Positions 1 to 9,097 of a DNA stretch of 64,000 nt are shown here, piece after piece (the first letter of the stretch is position 1; each line of letters begins with the position of its first letter). The stretch is from Inquilinus sp. KBS0705 (GTDB lineage: Bacteria > Bacteroidota > Bacteroidia > Sphingobacteriales > Sphingobacteriaceae), in assembly GCA_005938025.2 (NCBI GenBank), contig VCCI02000001.1, positions 1,922,001 to 1,986,000 on the forward strand, given 5' to 3'. The translations under genes and the position numbers were made by a program. The notes below the pieces were generated by a model. The model did not search any database, had not been told where the DNA came from, and saw nothing but the letters and a program-made list of their open reading frames with translations.

Positions 1-328
1 AGGTGCCCACTACTCCCTTATGCTCCATCACATGCGATCCCAGCTTTTCGTACAGCTTAAAATGCTTACCCGATTTAAACAGGTCAATATCAAAATCGGT
101 AAAACGGCTATAAGGCTCTACAGCCTTAATTTCGTTGTGATTGGCAATTATCTCAACCGGTGTAGATTTTTTTGCAGGGGTCGCTTTTTTAGCCAAAGCT
201 TTCTTAGGCGCATCAGCAGGCATATCCGCTTTTAAGGCAGGGGCAGCTTTTGGCTTAGTTTCTTTTTTAACCTTTTCAGGTTTTGCAGCAGGTACTTCAG
301 CAGCGGTTTTTTTAGTTTGCTTAGCCAT
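1..328 (-). CDS. glgB: 1,4-alpha-glucan branching enzyme, N-terminal part (runs off window)
   Basis: This partial gene reads leftward out of the window and 109 codons are visible. The motif FTDFDIDLFKSGKHFKLYEK at about residues 75-95, followed by LGSHVMEHKGVVGT, matches the start of the N-terminal CBM48 region of Bacteroidota GlgB. GlgB transfers alpha-1,4 chains to alpha-1,6 branch points in glycogen; the GH13 catalytic domain lies outside the window. The first 60 or so residues are an unusual Lys/Ala/Pro-rich extension, which GlgB does not need for catalysis. The start is the ATG at 326-328, about 70 nt downstream of a TATATTTG promoter box. It follows three other alpha-glucan genes on the same strand but is separated from them by a terminator. 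The identification is good although only the N-terminus is seen. Confidence 0.85.
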   Translation of the reverse strand, partial: MAKQTKKTAAEVPAAKPEKVKKETKPKAAPALKADMPADAPKKALAKKATPAKKSTPVEIIANHNEIKAVEPYSRFTDFDIDLFKSGKHFKLYEKLGSHVMEHKGVVGT

Positions 329-396
329 AATTAAGGGTAGCGATAAATCGCCCGGGGTTTAATTGGTGTTTTCAGGATATTGCTATTCCTGTAATT

Positions 397-404
397 CAAA
401 TATA
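397..404 (-). promoter_or_regulatory. Bacteroidota -7 box for glgB
   Basis: On the minus strand this reads TATATTTG, a perfect match to the Bacteroidota TAnnTTTG -7 consensus. It lies between the terminator of the GH31 gene and the glgB start, so glgB is probably transcribed on its own. Confidence 0.5.
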
Positions 405-448
405 TCATTATTGAACATACAATAGCAGCAGATGTTTATATAAAATAA

Positions 449-473
449 AAAGGCCCCTATTTTAGGGGCCTTT
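449..473 (-). terminator. Rho-independent terminator after GH31 gene
   Basis: An 11-bp perfect stem (AAAGGCCCCTA / TAGGGGCCTTT, loop of 3) is followed on the minus strand by a T-rich tract. It begins 5 nt past the stop of the GH31 gene and separates it from glgB. Confidence 0.85.
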
Positions 474-477
474 GATG

Positions 478-2958
478 CTATTTAAAAATCTCTATCTGCT
501 TAAAGTTTTTGCTAAACTTAAACTCGTAGGTTTTGTCGGGGTTTGCACTAATGGTGGCAATATCTTTCCCATCGGCCAAAACCTTTGATGGTTTAAACGG
601 CAGACCGTTTATTTTAAAATGATATCCCTCGTAGCGTGGCGTATATAAACCCTCCATACTTTGTTTAATGGTTAGCTTATCGGCGGCGCCTTTTACCACA
701 AATTTCTTTTCGAGGTAAATATCCTGCTCGTAGGCAAAAGTTTCGCCGTAATCTTCAAACAAGAACGAGTTAACCTCGTAATCGCTATAGTATATATTCA
801 GCTTTACTTCTTCTATTTCTTTTTCGCCGGTGTACTGCATAACCGGGTATTCGGGTATTACCGATCCGGCCTTTACAAATATTGGTATAATGTCTAACGG
901 AGTTGGCACAACAACTTCTTTACCACCCTCAGTTACCTCCATGTTCCAAAAGTTGTACCACTTGCCTTTTGGCAGGTATACTTTGCGGCTTTGCTGGCCC
1001 GGTTCTAACACAGGGCATATCAATATTTTATCGCCGTAGGTAAACTCGTCCTGGCGGAAATGGTTAGATACTACCTCCTGCTCGTGCATTACCACCGGCC
1101 TTAAAATAGGGAAACCATAACGGTGATGCTCCCAAAATGCCGAGTAAAGATATGGTATCAGCCTGTACCTAAGTTCGATAAATTTACGGTTGATAGATGT
1201 ATATGGCTCGCCAAAGCTCCAAGGCTCACGTTCTTTTGTATCACCGGCCGAGTGCGCGCGCATAAACGGTGAAAAAGTACCCATTTGTATCCAGCGGGTA
1301 AACAGTTCGCCATCGGGCTCGCCGCTAAAACCACCGATATCTGTTCCGCAGAATGATATACCCGATACCGATAGGCGCTGCAACTGTATGTTACCCAATT
1401 TAAGGTGTTCCCACGATGCTACGTTATCACCCGTCCAAACGGACGAGTAGCGCTGCACGCCCGAGTAACCTGCCCTGGTAATGGTAAAAGGGCGCTTATT
1501 TTTCATTTGCTTGCGCAAACCTTCGTAGGTGGCGCGTACCATTTGCATACCATATATATTGTGTGCCTTACGATGCGAGCCGCGATACCCATCGTACTGG
1601 TGGCGCACGTCATCAGGGAAAGTGCCCGAACCAAATACAGCAGGCTCGTTCATATCGTTCCAGACGCCGGCTACGCCTACTTCTACCAGTTCGTCAAATA
1701 AACCGCCCCACCAGCTACGTACCTCGGGGTTGGTAAAATCAGGAAACTGGCAACGGCCCGGCCAAACATGGCCCTCCATAAAGTAATCATCGCAACGGCG
1801 GCAAAAGTAACGGTTCTCCTTACCCTCTTTAAAAACGGAATAATTATCATCTACCCTGATACCCGGATCGATGATCACCACGGTTTTAAAGCCGTTGGCG
1901 GCCAAATCGGCTATCATTTTTTTAGGGTTAGGAAAGTATTTAGGGCTCCATGTAAAACAACGGTAGCCATCCATGTAGTCTATATCCAGGTAAATACCAT
2001 CGCATGGTATCTTATTTTTGCGGAAGCCATTGGCTATTACACGTACCTTATTTTCGGGGTAATAGCTCCAGCGGCATTGGTGGTAGCCCAGCGCCCAAAG
2101 CGGTGGCATTGGGTGTGTGCCGGTAAGCAAGTGGTAATTTTTTACCACATCCATCATGTGCGGGCCATGTATATAATAATACTGCAATTCGCCGCCATCG
2201 GCCCAAAAACTTACTTTGGTTGGGTCTTCGCCGCCAAAATCAAAATGTGCCTTAAAGGTATTGTCAAAGAAAATGCCGTGTGCAATACCGTCATCAACAC
2301 TTATATAAAACGGTATCGACCGGTAAAGCGGGTCCTGGTTAAAACCGAACGAATAGGCATCGGTGTTCCAGTTTTTAAGGCGTTTGCCGCGCAGGTTAAA
2401 TTCGGTTGCTTTATCGCCCAGGCCAAAAAAGCTTTCTTGAGGCTGGCAGGTTTTGGTACAAAACACGTAATAACCACCAAACTGGGTATTCTCTTCCCAG
2501 TGCATTGGCACCGCATCTTCGCTTATCAGGTGGCCGTTACTGTCAGAAAAAGATATAAAGAAATCCTGTTTGCGTATGTGGCAGTTTACCACCGGGGTGG
2601 TCACCCTAAACTCCGAATCAGTTTCAGATAAAGTGAACTGAACATCGGCCTGTGGCAGTTTTTCAACGGCGTAAGAAAACTCTTCCAGAAAAACGCTGTG
2701 AGGTGCCAAACGCACGCGTATGATCTCGTTGGTAACTACCAATACCTCAACTTTGGCGTCGCCATCAGTAAAATATATTTTGTTACCCGCTTTTTCGGCA
2801 TGGTTAGGCACGCCTAAATATTTTTTAACAATGGGTTTTATACCATCGGCAGGGTTATTTAAGTGACGAAACTCTTCATCCTCTTCCATCATCTCCTCAA
2901 CCTGCAGTAACTTGGCCGTTAAAAGTTCGGGGTTAGGGTCAGGCATGTTATCTTCCAT
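478..2958 (-). CDS. GH31 alpha-glucosidase
   Basis: An 826-residue glycoside hydrolase of family 31, which releases glucose from alpha-glucosides by a retaining mechanism. The nucleophile motif WNDMNEP is at about residue 433 and the acid/base region WTGDN at about residue 510. An N-terminal beta-sandwich and the family's C-terminal beta domains complete a normal length. No signal peptide is evident (it begins MEDNMPDPNPEL), so a cytoplasmic location is inferred. It lies 226 bp downstream of the GH13 gene on the same strand and ends at a strong terminator. With the GH65 and GH13 genes it would break down maltodextrins. The exact substrate (maltose, isomaltose or longer) cannot be read from sequence. 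Confidence 0.93.
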   Translation of the reverse strand: MEDNMPDPNPELLTAKLLQVEEMMEEDEEFRHLNNPADGIKPIVKKYLGVPNHAEKAGNKIYFTDGDAKVEVLVVTNEIIRVRLAPHSVFLEEFSYAVEKLPQADVQFTLSETDSEFRVTTPVVNCHIRKQDFFISFSDSNGHLISEDAVPMHWEENTQFGGYYVFCTKTCQPQESFFGLGDKATEFNLRGKRLKNWNTDAYSFGFNQDPLYRSIPFYISVDDGIAHGIFFDNTFKAHFDFGGEDPTKVSFWADGGELQYYYIHGPHMMDVVKNYHLLTGTHPMPPLWALGYHQCRWSYYPENKVRVIANGFRKNKIPCDGIYLDIDYMDGYRCFTWSPKYFPNPKKMIADLAANGFKTVVIIDPGIRVDDNYSVFKEGKENRYFCRRCDDYFMEGHVWPGRCQFPDFTNPEVRSWWGGLFDELVEVGVAGVWNDMNEPAVFGSGTFPDDVRHQYDGYRGSHRKAHNIYGMQMVRATYEGLRKQMKNKRPFTITRAGYSGVQRYSSVWTGDNVASWEHLKLGNIQLQRLSVSGISFCGTDIGGFSGEPDGELFTRWIQMGTFSPFMRAHSAGDTKEREPWSFGEPYTSINRKFIELRYRLIPYLYSAFWEHHRYGFPILRPVVMHEQEVVSNHFRQDEFTYGDKILICPVLEPGQQSRKVYLPKGKWYNFWNMEVTEGGKEVVVPTPLDIIPIFVKAGSVIPEYPVMQYTGEKEIEEVKLNIYYSDYEVNSFLFEDYGETFAYEQDIYLEKKFVVKGAADKLTIKQSMEGLYTPRYEGYHFKINGLPFKPSKVLADGKDIATISANPDKTYEFKFSKNFKQIEIFK

Positions 2959-3184
2959 AGACTTTCAATTTCAGTATGCTTTGTTGTATTACGATACAAA
3001 AGCAGTATAATAGTATAATTAATTATTGGTAACAGCTAATAAACGATTTATTACGCTAATTTTCAAGCCAAAAATCATCGAATTTTCCCCCAATTGGCGA
3101 ATATTACCAACGTTTATTAATAAAGCTTTGTGATTTTTAGGCCTGTAAAAGCCAATAATTACTTGTTTTTAGCGCATTTACAAC

Positions 3185-4897
3185 TTAAAAAGCAAGTAAC
3201 AAGCCGCTGCTAGCCGGTATGGTTACCTCAACGCCCTCGCTAACTTCGTCGGTTTTAAAAATTGTACCGCTTAGCATATCAGTAAACGTAGCCGGCCCTT
3301 TTATGTTAAGCTGCCATATTAAATCAACAGGTAATTTTACCTGCAATTTCCTTTCATAACGGTTAAAGTTACTTACCACCAATACCCGTTGCTGCTGGGT
3401 ATACCGCAAGTAAATATATAGCAGGGTGTCGAAGCCGAGCTGATGCTCGTTTGCTATCATCAGCTCATAAAATTCGCCGGTACGCAGCGCTTCATTGTCT
3501 TTTACAGTATTTAGCAACTTACTATAAAAGGCAAAAAGTTCCTTTTGTTCGGATGATAAGCCTTCGCCGTCAAACGCGCCATTGTTTACCCATTTTTGAT
3601 GTTCGGTAACACCCCAGTAATCAAATATGCTGGTGCGGCCATCATCGCCGCTAAAACCGGGTACACCCTCGGCCGGCTCGCCAACCTCCTGGCAGGAATA
3701 TATCATCACCGGGCCTGTTGCCAGTGTGGCAGATACGATCATTCCCGGCTTGGCCAATGCAGCATCACCAGCAAAAAACCGGCTGGCTATACGCTGCTCG
3801 TCGTGGTTTTCCATAAAACGAAGCATATGCTGGTCAATACCGCGGCAATGGTTGTTCCAAACAGCATTTATCTCCCAGGTGCTGGCGCCGTAATCGTTAC
3901 AGGTTAACCTGCGGATAGCATCGTAAAGCCCTACCTTATCGTACAGGTAATCGAAACCGCCGTTGTGTATGTAATTATAATATTGGCCCTTGTCGTATGC
4001 CTCGCCAATAAAAACAAGATCAGGATGCGTTGCTTTTACCTTGGGAATGATCCATGCCCAAAACTCAACGGGCACCATCTCTATCATATCGCAACGGAAG
4101 CCATCTACACCCATCTCGCACCAGTAGGTTAGTATTTGATGCATTTTATGCCATAGCGGCGGCACATGGCCAAAATAAGTTTTATGCCCATCAAGGTAGT
4201 AAACCCCGTAATTCAGCTTAATGGTCTCAAACCAATCGTTTATGCCTGGTGCAGCATTAAAAACATCATTACCGGTTGCCTTAGCGGGGTATTCATCAAA
4301 GCGGCCATCCTTAAGCGGACTAACAAAATCAGCACCCCCGGGGTTATAACCCTCGGGCACCTTAAAATGCTCGCCTGGGATATAGTAAAAATCGTTTTCC
4401 TGACTAAAGGCTTTGCTGCTATCGTCGTCCTCTCCAAAGTCGCGCACGCCGGGCGGGCGGGCATCCGATGCATAGGTGCGCGCTACATGGTTGGGCACAA
4501 AATCAATAATAGCTTTTAAGCCGTTGGCATGTGTGCGTGCCACCAGGTCGCGGAATTCGTTTGTCCTGTTATTTACATCTACAGCCAGATCCGGCGCTAC
4601 GTCGTAATAATCCTTTATAGCATATGGCGAGCCTGCCCTACCCTTTACTACATCCGGGTCGTCGGATTTAATGCCGTAGGATGAATAGTCCGTCATGGTA
4701 GCATGCTCAATAACGCCGGTGTACCAAACATGGCTAAAGCCCATATCCCTGATAGCAGTAAGTGCTATATCGGTAATATCGTTAAGCTTGCCTACGCCAT
4801 TCTCTTCAACCGAACCATAGGTTTTGTTAAGGGTTTTGGTGTTACCGAACAATCGCGGTAGCAACTGGTAAATAATCAATTTATGATCGGTTGACAT
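3185..4897 (-). CDS. GH13 alpha-amylase family enzyme
   Basis: A 570-residue family 13 enzyme acting on alpha-1,4-glucans. The conserved regions are in order: DFVPNH near residue 135, DGFRCD (nucleophile Asp) near 268, FIGEAYD (acid/base Glu) near 298 and ENHDEQR (third Asp) near 362. There is no signal peptide, which fits an intracellular maltodextrin enzyme. The start ATG shares one base with the TAA stop of the upstream GH65 gene (TAATG at 4897), so the two are likely translationally coupled. The most likely role is to feed short oligosaccharides to the phosphorylase and glucosidase beside it. Confidence 0.93.
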   Translation of the reverse strand: MSTDHKLIIYQLLPRLFGNTKTLNKTYGSVEENGVGKLNDITDIALTAIRDMGFSHVWYTGVIEHATMTDYSSYGIKSDDPDVVKGRAGSPYAIKDYYDVAPDLAVDVNNRTNEFRDLVARTHANGLKAIIDFVPNHVARTYASDARPPGVRDFGEDDDSSKAFSQENDFYYIPGEHFKVPEGYNPGGADFVSPLKDGRFDEYPAKATGNDVFNAAPGINDWFETIKLNYGVYYLDGHKTYFGHVPPLWHKMHQILTYWCEMGVDGFRCDMIEMVPVEFWAWIIPKVKATHPDLVFIGEAYDKGQYYNYIHNGGFDYLYDKVGLYDAIRRLTCNDYGASTWEINAVWNNHCRGIDQHMLRFMENHDEQRIASRFFAGDAALAKPGMIVSATLATGPVMIYSCQEVGEPAEGVPGFSGDDGRTSIFDYWGVTEHQKWVNNGAFDGEGLSSEQKELFAFYSKLLNTVKDNEALRTGEFYELMIANEHQLGFDTLLYIYLRYTQQQRVLVVSNFNRYERKLQVKLPVDLIWQLNIKGPATFTDMLSGTIFKTDEVSEGVEVTIPASSGLLLAF

Positions 4898-7209
4898 TAG
4901 GCTTGTTTTTTGATAAGTGTATCGGCATTTGCATTTATAGTGTGGTCATTGCCATATACTTTTACCGTAATACTGTTGTTCGATTTGTTTTTAATAGATA
5001 CGCCTGCTTTACTTACCCTTACATTCAGCAAGGCATCCCTAAAGCCTACCTGGAAGGAAAATGCCTCCCACTTATGCGGCAGCAAGGGATTAAAAGATAA
5101 TACACCGTCCTTCACCCGCATCCCGCCAAAACCTTCTACCACACTCATCCAGGTGCCGGCCATTGATGTAATATGACAGCCATCCTCGGTATCGTTATTA
5201 TAGTCGTCTATGTCTAATCTTGAAGTGCGAAGGTAAAACTCATAAGCCCGGTCAATATCGCCCAACCTTGCGGCTAATATGGCGTGTACACAGGGCGATA
5301 GCGACGACTCATGCACCGTTCTTGGTTCATAAAAATCGTAATTGCGGCGTAGGGTTTCGGTATCGTAATCATCCTCGAAAAAATACAGCCCCTGCAGCAC
5401 GTCGGCTTGCTTGATGAATACCGAACGCAGTATGCGATCCCAGCTCCATTTTTGCACCAAAGGGCGCTCGGTAGCGGGCAGGTCTTTTACCAATATTTGC
5501 TCTTTATCAAGGTAGCCGTCCTGCTGTAAAAATATTTGTAGCTCATCATCATGGGCATAGTACATTTTAGCTATAATGTCGGAAAATTTTTGGCATTCTG
5601 TTTCCTCTTCAAAGCTAATCTTGGTTGCCAGTTCGTTGTAACGGGTTTCGTTTGCTTTTTTAACCTTGCCAATGGCTTCCAGCGTATATTTTAAGCACCA
5701 GGTAGCAATAGTACTGGTGTACCAGTTGTTGTTTACATTATTCTCGTACTCGTTTGGCCCGGTTACGCCCAGCATTACATACTGCTGCCGTTGCGCCGAC
5801 CAGGTGATACGCTGCGCCCAAAAGCGTGAGATGGCAATTAATACTTCCAGTCCGTAATCGGTTAAGTACGCTTCATCGCCGGTGTAACGCACGTAATTAA
5901 AAATAGTAAAGGCAATAGCACCGTTGCGGTGTATCTCTTCAAAGGTTATTTCCCACTCGTTATGGCATTCTGTACCATCCATGGTAACCATTGGGTATAG
6001 CGCTGCACCGTTTTTAAAGCCCAATAAAGTGGCATTATCTATTGCCTTACCCAACTGCTTGTAGCGATACAAAAGCAGGTTACGCGCCACCTTTTGCGGC
6101 GCTGTGGCCAAATAAAACGGCACACAATAAGCTTCGGTATCCCAATAGGTGCTACCGCCGTATTTTTCGCCGGTAAAGCCTTTGGGGCCAATATTCAGGC
6201 GGTCATCCTCGCCTGTATAGGTTTGGTTAAGCTGGAATATGTTAAAACGGATGCCCTGCTGCGCTGCGGCATCGCCCTCAATAATAATATCGTTGTGTTT
6301 CCACTTTTCGGCCCAAGCAGCGGCTTGTTCGGCCAGCATGGTATCAAAGCCTTTGGCGGCGATTCGATCTAAAGTCTCCTTCAATACCTCAATCAGTTTT
6401 TCTTTGGGGTGATTTTGGGAAGATATGTTAGCAGCGAACTTGTAAATTGTAACATCTGACGCTTCTTCAAGCTGGATAGCGTACTCACAACCTACATATT
6501 TATCTTTTTCAATACGGTTAGGTTCAATCGCTATTGGCTTTCCATTAACCAGTATAAAACATCTCATACCGGTTGCGACTTCGAAACCTGTCTTCTTAGT
6601 GCGCAAATGAACATATCCGCCGTCTTCCCAAAAACCCCTATCTACCTCTTCCCAAAATTTTTCATCATAGTTGGCATCCTGGTTTTTAACATCGCCATCT
6701 ATATATGGAATAATTGAGGTATATGGTTCGCCTTCGTCCGGTACGCCAAATTTATACTTGATAGCGCCACACTCATCATCAACTATACTACAGAAGCGGG
6801 TTACTTCAGCTTCGATGTTCGTTCTGCCGAGAATGTTAAAATATCTTTTCAAATACCCCTCTTTCATGTTTAACTCACGGCGAAAATCCGACACATGGCA
6901 TTTGGCTAAGTCAAATTCCATACCCGCAACCCTAATATCAATGCCTATCCAGTTGGCTGCATTAAGCACTTTAGCAAAATATTCGGGGTAGCCATTTTTC
7001 CACCAGCCTACACGGGTTTTATCAGGGTAGTAAACGCCCGCCACGTAGTTGCCTTGTAGTGTTTCCCCGCTATAAGCTTCTTCAAAATTGGCGCGCTGAC
7101 CCATACGGCCGTTGCCCAGGCTAAAAACGCTTTCGGCAACCTTGTTATAATGCGGATCAAAGCCTTCCTCGATGATCTTCCACTCGTCAACCTTAAAATA
7201 ATCCTTCAT
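4897..7209 (-). CDS. GH65 family phosphorylase (maltose phosphorylase-like)
   Basis: A 770-residue inverting phosphorylase or hydrolase of family 65. The sequence GPNEYENNVNNNWYTS near residue 486 carries the catalytic acid Glu, and HESSLSPCVHA near residue 640 corresponds to the phosphate-binding segment typical of phosphorylases. YWDTEAY near residue 355 is the substrate-binding block. Maltose phosphorylase makes glucose plus beta-glucose 1-phosphate, which needs beta-phosphoglucomutase; a gene for that enzyme lies at 27843 rather than next door. This is the first gene of a minus-strand operon with GH13 and probably GH31. Kojibiose or trehalose phosphorylase activity cannot be excluded by eye. 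Confidence 0.9.
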   Translation of the reverse strand: MKDYFKVDEWKIIEEGFDPHYNKVAESVFSLGNGRMGQRANFEEAYSGETLQGNYVAGVYYPDKTRVGWWKNGYPEYFAKVLNAANWIGIDIRVAGMEFDLAKCHVSDFRRELNMKEGYLKRYFNILGRTNIEAEVTRFCSIVDDECGAIKYKFGVPDEGEPYTSIIPYIDGDVKNQDANYDEKFWEEVDRGFWEDGGYVHLRTKKTGFEVATGMRCFILVNGKPIAIEPNRIEKDKYVGCEYAIQLEEASDVTIYKFAANISSQNHPKEKLIEVLKETLDRIAAKGFDTMLAEQAAAWAEKWKHNDIIIEGDAAAQQGIRFNIFQLNQTYTGEDDRLNIGPKGFTGEKYGGSTYWDTEAYCVPFYLATAPQKVARNLLLYRYKQLGKAIDNATLLGFKNGAALYPMVTMDGTECHNEWEITFEEIHRNGAIAFTIFNYVRYTGDEAYLTDYGLEVLIAISRFWAQRITWSAQRQQYVMLGVTGPNEYENNVNNNWYTSTIATWCLKYTLEAIGKVKKANETRYNELATKISFEEETECQKFSDIIAKMYYAHDDELQIFLQQDGYLDKEQILVKDLPATERPLVQKWSWDRILRSVFIKQADVLQGLYFFEDDYDTETLRRNYDFYEPRTVHESSLSPCVHAILAARLGDIDRAYEFYLRTSRLDIDDYNNDTEDGCHITSMAGTWMSVVEGFGGMRVKDGVLSFNPLLPHKWEAFSFQVGFRDALLNVRVSKAGVSIKNKSNNSITVKVYGNDHTINANADTLIKKQA

Positions 7210-7278
7210 TTGCAGGGTATTGATGCGCTAAAATAATATAAAGAATTATTAAAGGCTTAGGTAATTGCATATTCATTT

Positions 7279-7357
7279 GCCTCGCCTGAATCCTGTCCAA
7301 AGGAGAGGACTTAAAACTATAATCCCCCTCTCCTTAGGAGAGGGTTGGGGTGAGGCT
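7279..7357. repeat. CT-rich dispersed intergenic repeat with hairpin
   Basis: The segment begins GCCTCGCC and ends GGGTGAGGC, giving inverted ends. It holds a perfect hairpin CCCTCTCC-TTA-GGAGAGGG at 7326-7344. Related sequences occur at 53191-53320 and 60516-60624. It occupies the gap between the divergent GH65 and amine oxidase genes. Confidence 0.65.
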
Positions 7358-7401
7358 ATTGCATCTTACAACTATTCCCTCTACCTTGCATTTACCTATT
7401 T

Positions 7402-8706
7402 ATGAAAAATACCGTAATTGTTATTGGGGCTGGTGCCGCCGGGTTAATGGCTGCCCATGCTTTGGCTAAAGCAGGCCGTAAGGTTATTGTACTTGAAGCC
7501 CGCAACCGCACAGGTGGCCGCATTTATACTATTAGCGATAATTTGTTTTTTAAAGATACAGAGCTGGGTGCCGAATTTGTACACGGCAACCTGCCTGTAA
7601 CCCTTAAGTTGTTAAAAGAGGCTGCTATACCCTACCGCAGTGCCAATGCCGAAATGTGGACCTATCGCAAAGGCAAATTCAGGGAGAACGATATGGTAAT
7701 TGAGGATTGGGAACTGCTAATAGAAAAGTTAGATAACTTGAAGCAGGATACCAATATTTATGATTTTTTAGAAAAGGAGTTTCCGGGTGATAAATACGCT
7801 GTATTGCGCAATTCGGTATGGCAATATGTATCGGGCTATGATACGGGCAACCCACGGCTGGCCAGCGCCTTTGCCTTGCGTAAGGAGTGGGAACACGAAG
7901 AAATGGATGCCCAACACCGCGTAGATGGCGGCTATTGTGCAATTATAAGTTACCTGGTCAGGCAATGCAAAGCCAATGGCGGCGAAGTGCTGCTTAATTC
8001 GGTAGTAAAACATATCAGTTGGAAAAAGGGATATGTAACAGTAACTACTGATAATGCCGAAACATATGAGGCAGCCCAAGTACTTATAGCCATGCCTTTG
8101 GGTGTATTACAGGCAAATGGGGATGAAAAAGGCGCGATCAGTTTTTACCCCGCTATACCCGACCATAGCAAAGCCATACAGCAAATGGGTTTTGGCGCGG
8201 TAATAAAATTATTGTTGGAGTTTAAACAACCATTTTGGCTGGATGAAGAAAGCCGAAAAATGGCCGGAGACGATATAGAAAAAATGGGCTATTTATTTAG
8301 CGAGGAAGAGATACCTACCTGGTGGACCCAAGTGCCCGACCAATCAAACGTGCTTACCGGCTGGATAGGCGGACCGACTGCAGCAGATAAGTTAAACACG
8401 CCCGATGAAGAAATTTTAGCGCAGGGCTTACAATCCTTAGCCAACATATTTAAGCGGGGCTTAGAAGACCTGAAAGGCGAACTGATAGCCTACCGAATTA
8501 TGAACTGGACCGCAGATCCGTTTACGCGTGGCTCTTATGCTTACGATACTGTAGAAGCACCTAACGCACGAAAGGTTTTGCAAAGCTCTGTTGAAGATAC
8601 AATTTACTTTGCAGGCGAATACTTATATGAAGGCACAGCCATGGGTACGGTTGAAGCAGCCCTGGCAAGTGGTGAGGAAGTGGCTAATAAGATATTAAGA
8701 AAATAA
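7402..8706 (+). CDS. FAD-dependent amine oxidase family protein
   Basis: A 434-residue flavoprotein. The N-terminal Rossmann motif VIVIGAGAAGLMAA (residues 5-18) is followed by the FAD-binding sequence EARNRTGGR near residue 33. The C-terminal FAD contact YFAGEYLYEGTAMGTVEAA lies near residue 400. These are the hallmarks of the monoamine oxidase, polyamine oxidase and phytoene desaturase fold. The substrate is unknown. No signal peptide is seen. The cupin gene begins 11 nt after its stop, so the pair is probably an operon. The upstream gap of about 190 bp contains a dispersed repeat and no obvious TAnnTTTG box. Confidence 0.85.
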   Translation: MKNTVIVIGAGAAGLMAAHALAKAGRKVIVLEARNRTGGRIYTISDNLFFKDTELGAEFVHGNLPVTLKLLKEAAIPYRSANAEMWTYRKGKFRENDMVIEDWELLIEKLDNLKQDTNIYDFLEKEFPGDKYAVLRNSVWQYVSGYDTGNPRLASAFALRKEWEHEEMDAQHRVDGGYCAIISYLVRQCKANGGEVLLNSVVKHISWKKGYVTVTTDNAETYEAAQVLIAMPLGVLQANGDEKGAISFYPAIPDHSKAIQQMGFGAVIKLLLEFKQPFWLDEESRKMAGDDIEKMGYLFSEEEIPTWWTQVPDQSNVLTGWIGGPTAADKLNTPDEEILAQGLQSLANIFKRGLEDLKGELIAYRIMNWTADPFTRGSYAYDTVEAPNARKVLQSSVEDTIYFAGEYLYEGTAMGTVEAALASGEEVANKILRK

Positions 8707-8717
8707 TTAAACACAAT

Positions 8718-9059
8718 ATGGATCCAGCCCCGCTTACCGTTATAAATATCCATCAGTATACCGCTACTGATGCAGCCTACAAAAACTTAATTTTGTCGTT
8801 CGTAAACAACCACGTTATACGGGCCAGTGTAATGACCGAAGATTTTTATTGGCATTATCATCCCAACTCCGACGAAACCTTTTTCGTAACTGAAAGGTGC
8901 TTGTTAATAGACCTCGAAGATAAATGTATTGAATTGAATACCGGTGAATTGTTTACCATCCCAAAAAACGTAGTGCACCGTACCCGGCCCAGAGATAAGC
9001 GCTCGGTTAATATTACTTTCGAGCTTATTGATATGGAAACGGTGAAAGTAGAGCGCTAA
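8718..9059 (+). CDS. Small cupin-domain protein
   Basis: A 113-residue single-domain cupin. The metal-binding motif 1 is recognisable as WHYHPNSDETFFVTE near residues 54-68 and motif 2 as ELFTIPKNVVHRTRP near residues 86-100. Together they supply the usual His/His/Glu/His ligand set. Cupins of this size include isomerases, dioxygenases and sensor modules, so the reaction cannot be stated. It follows the amine oxidase gene by 11 nt, which suggests a shared pathway, perhaps handling the aldehyde or imine product. That link is inference. Confidence 0.8.
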   Translation: MDPAPLTVINIHQYTATDAAYKNLILSFVNNHVIRASVMTEDFYWHYHPNSDETFFVTERCLLIDLEDKCIELNTGELFTIPKNVVHRTRPRDKRSVNITFELIDMETVKVER

Positions 9060-9097
9060 TGCTATAAGGGCTTATATGCTAATACCTACTGAATAAC

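Noticed and set aside
1768..2631. 287-codon plus-strand frame opposite the GH31 gene
   Set aside because: It lies wholly within the GH31 coding region, shows no domain, and reflects the codon bias of the opposite strand.
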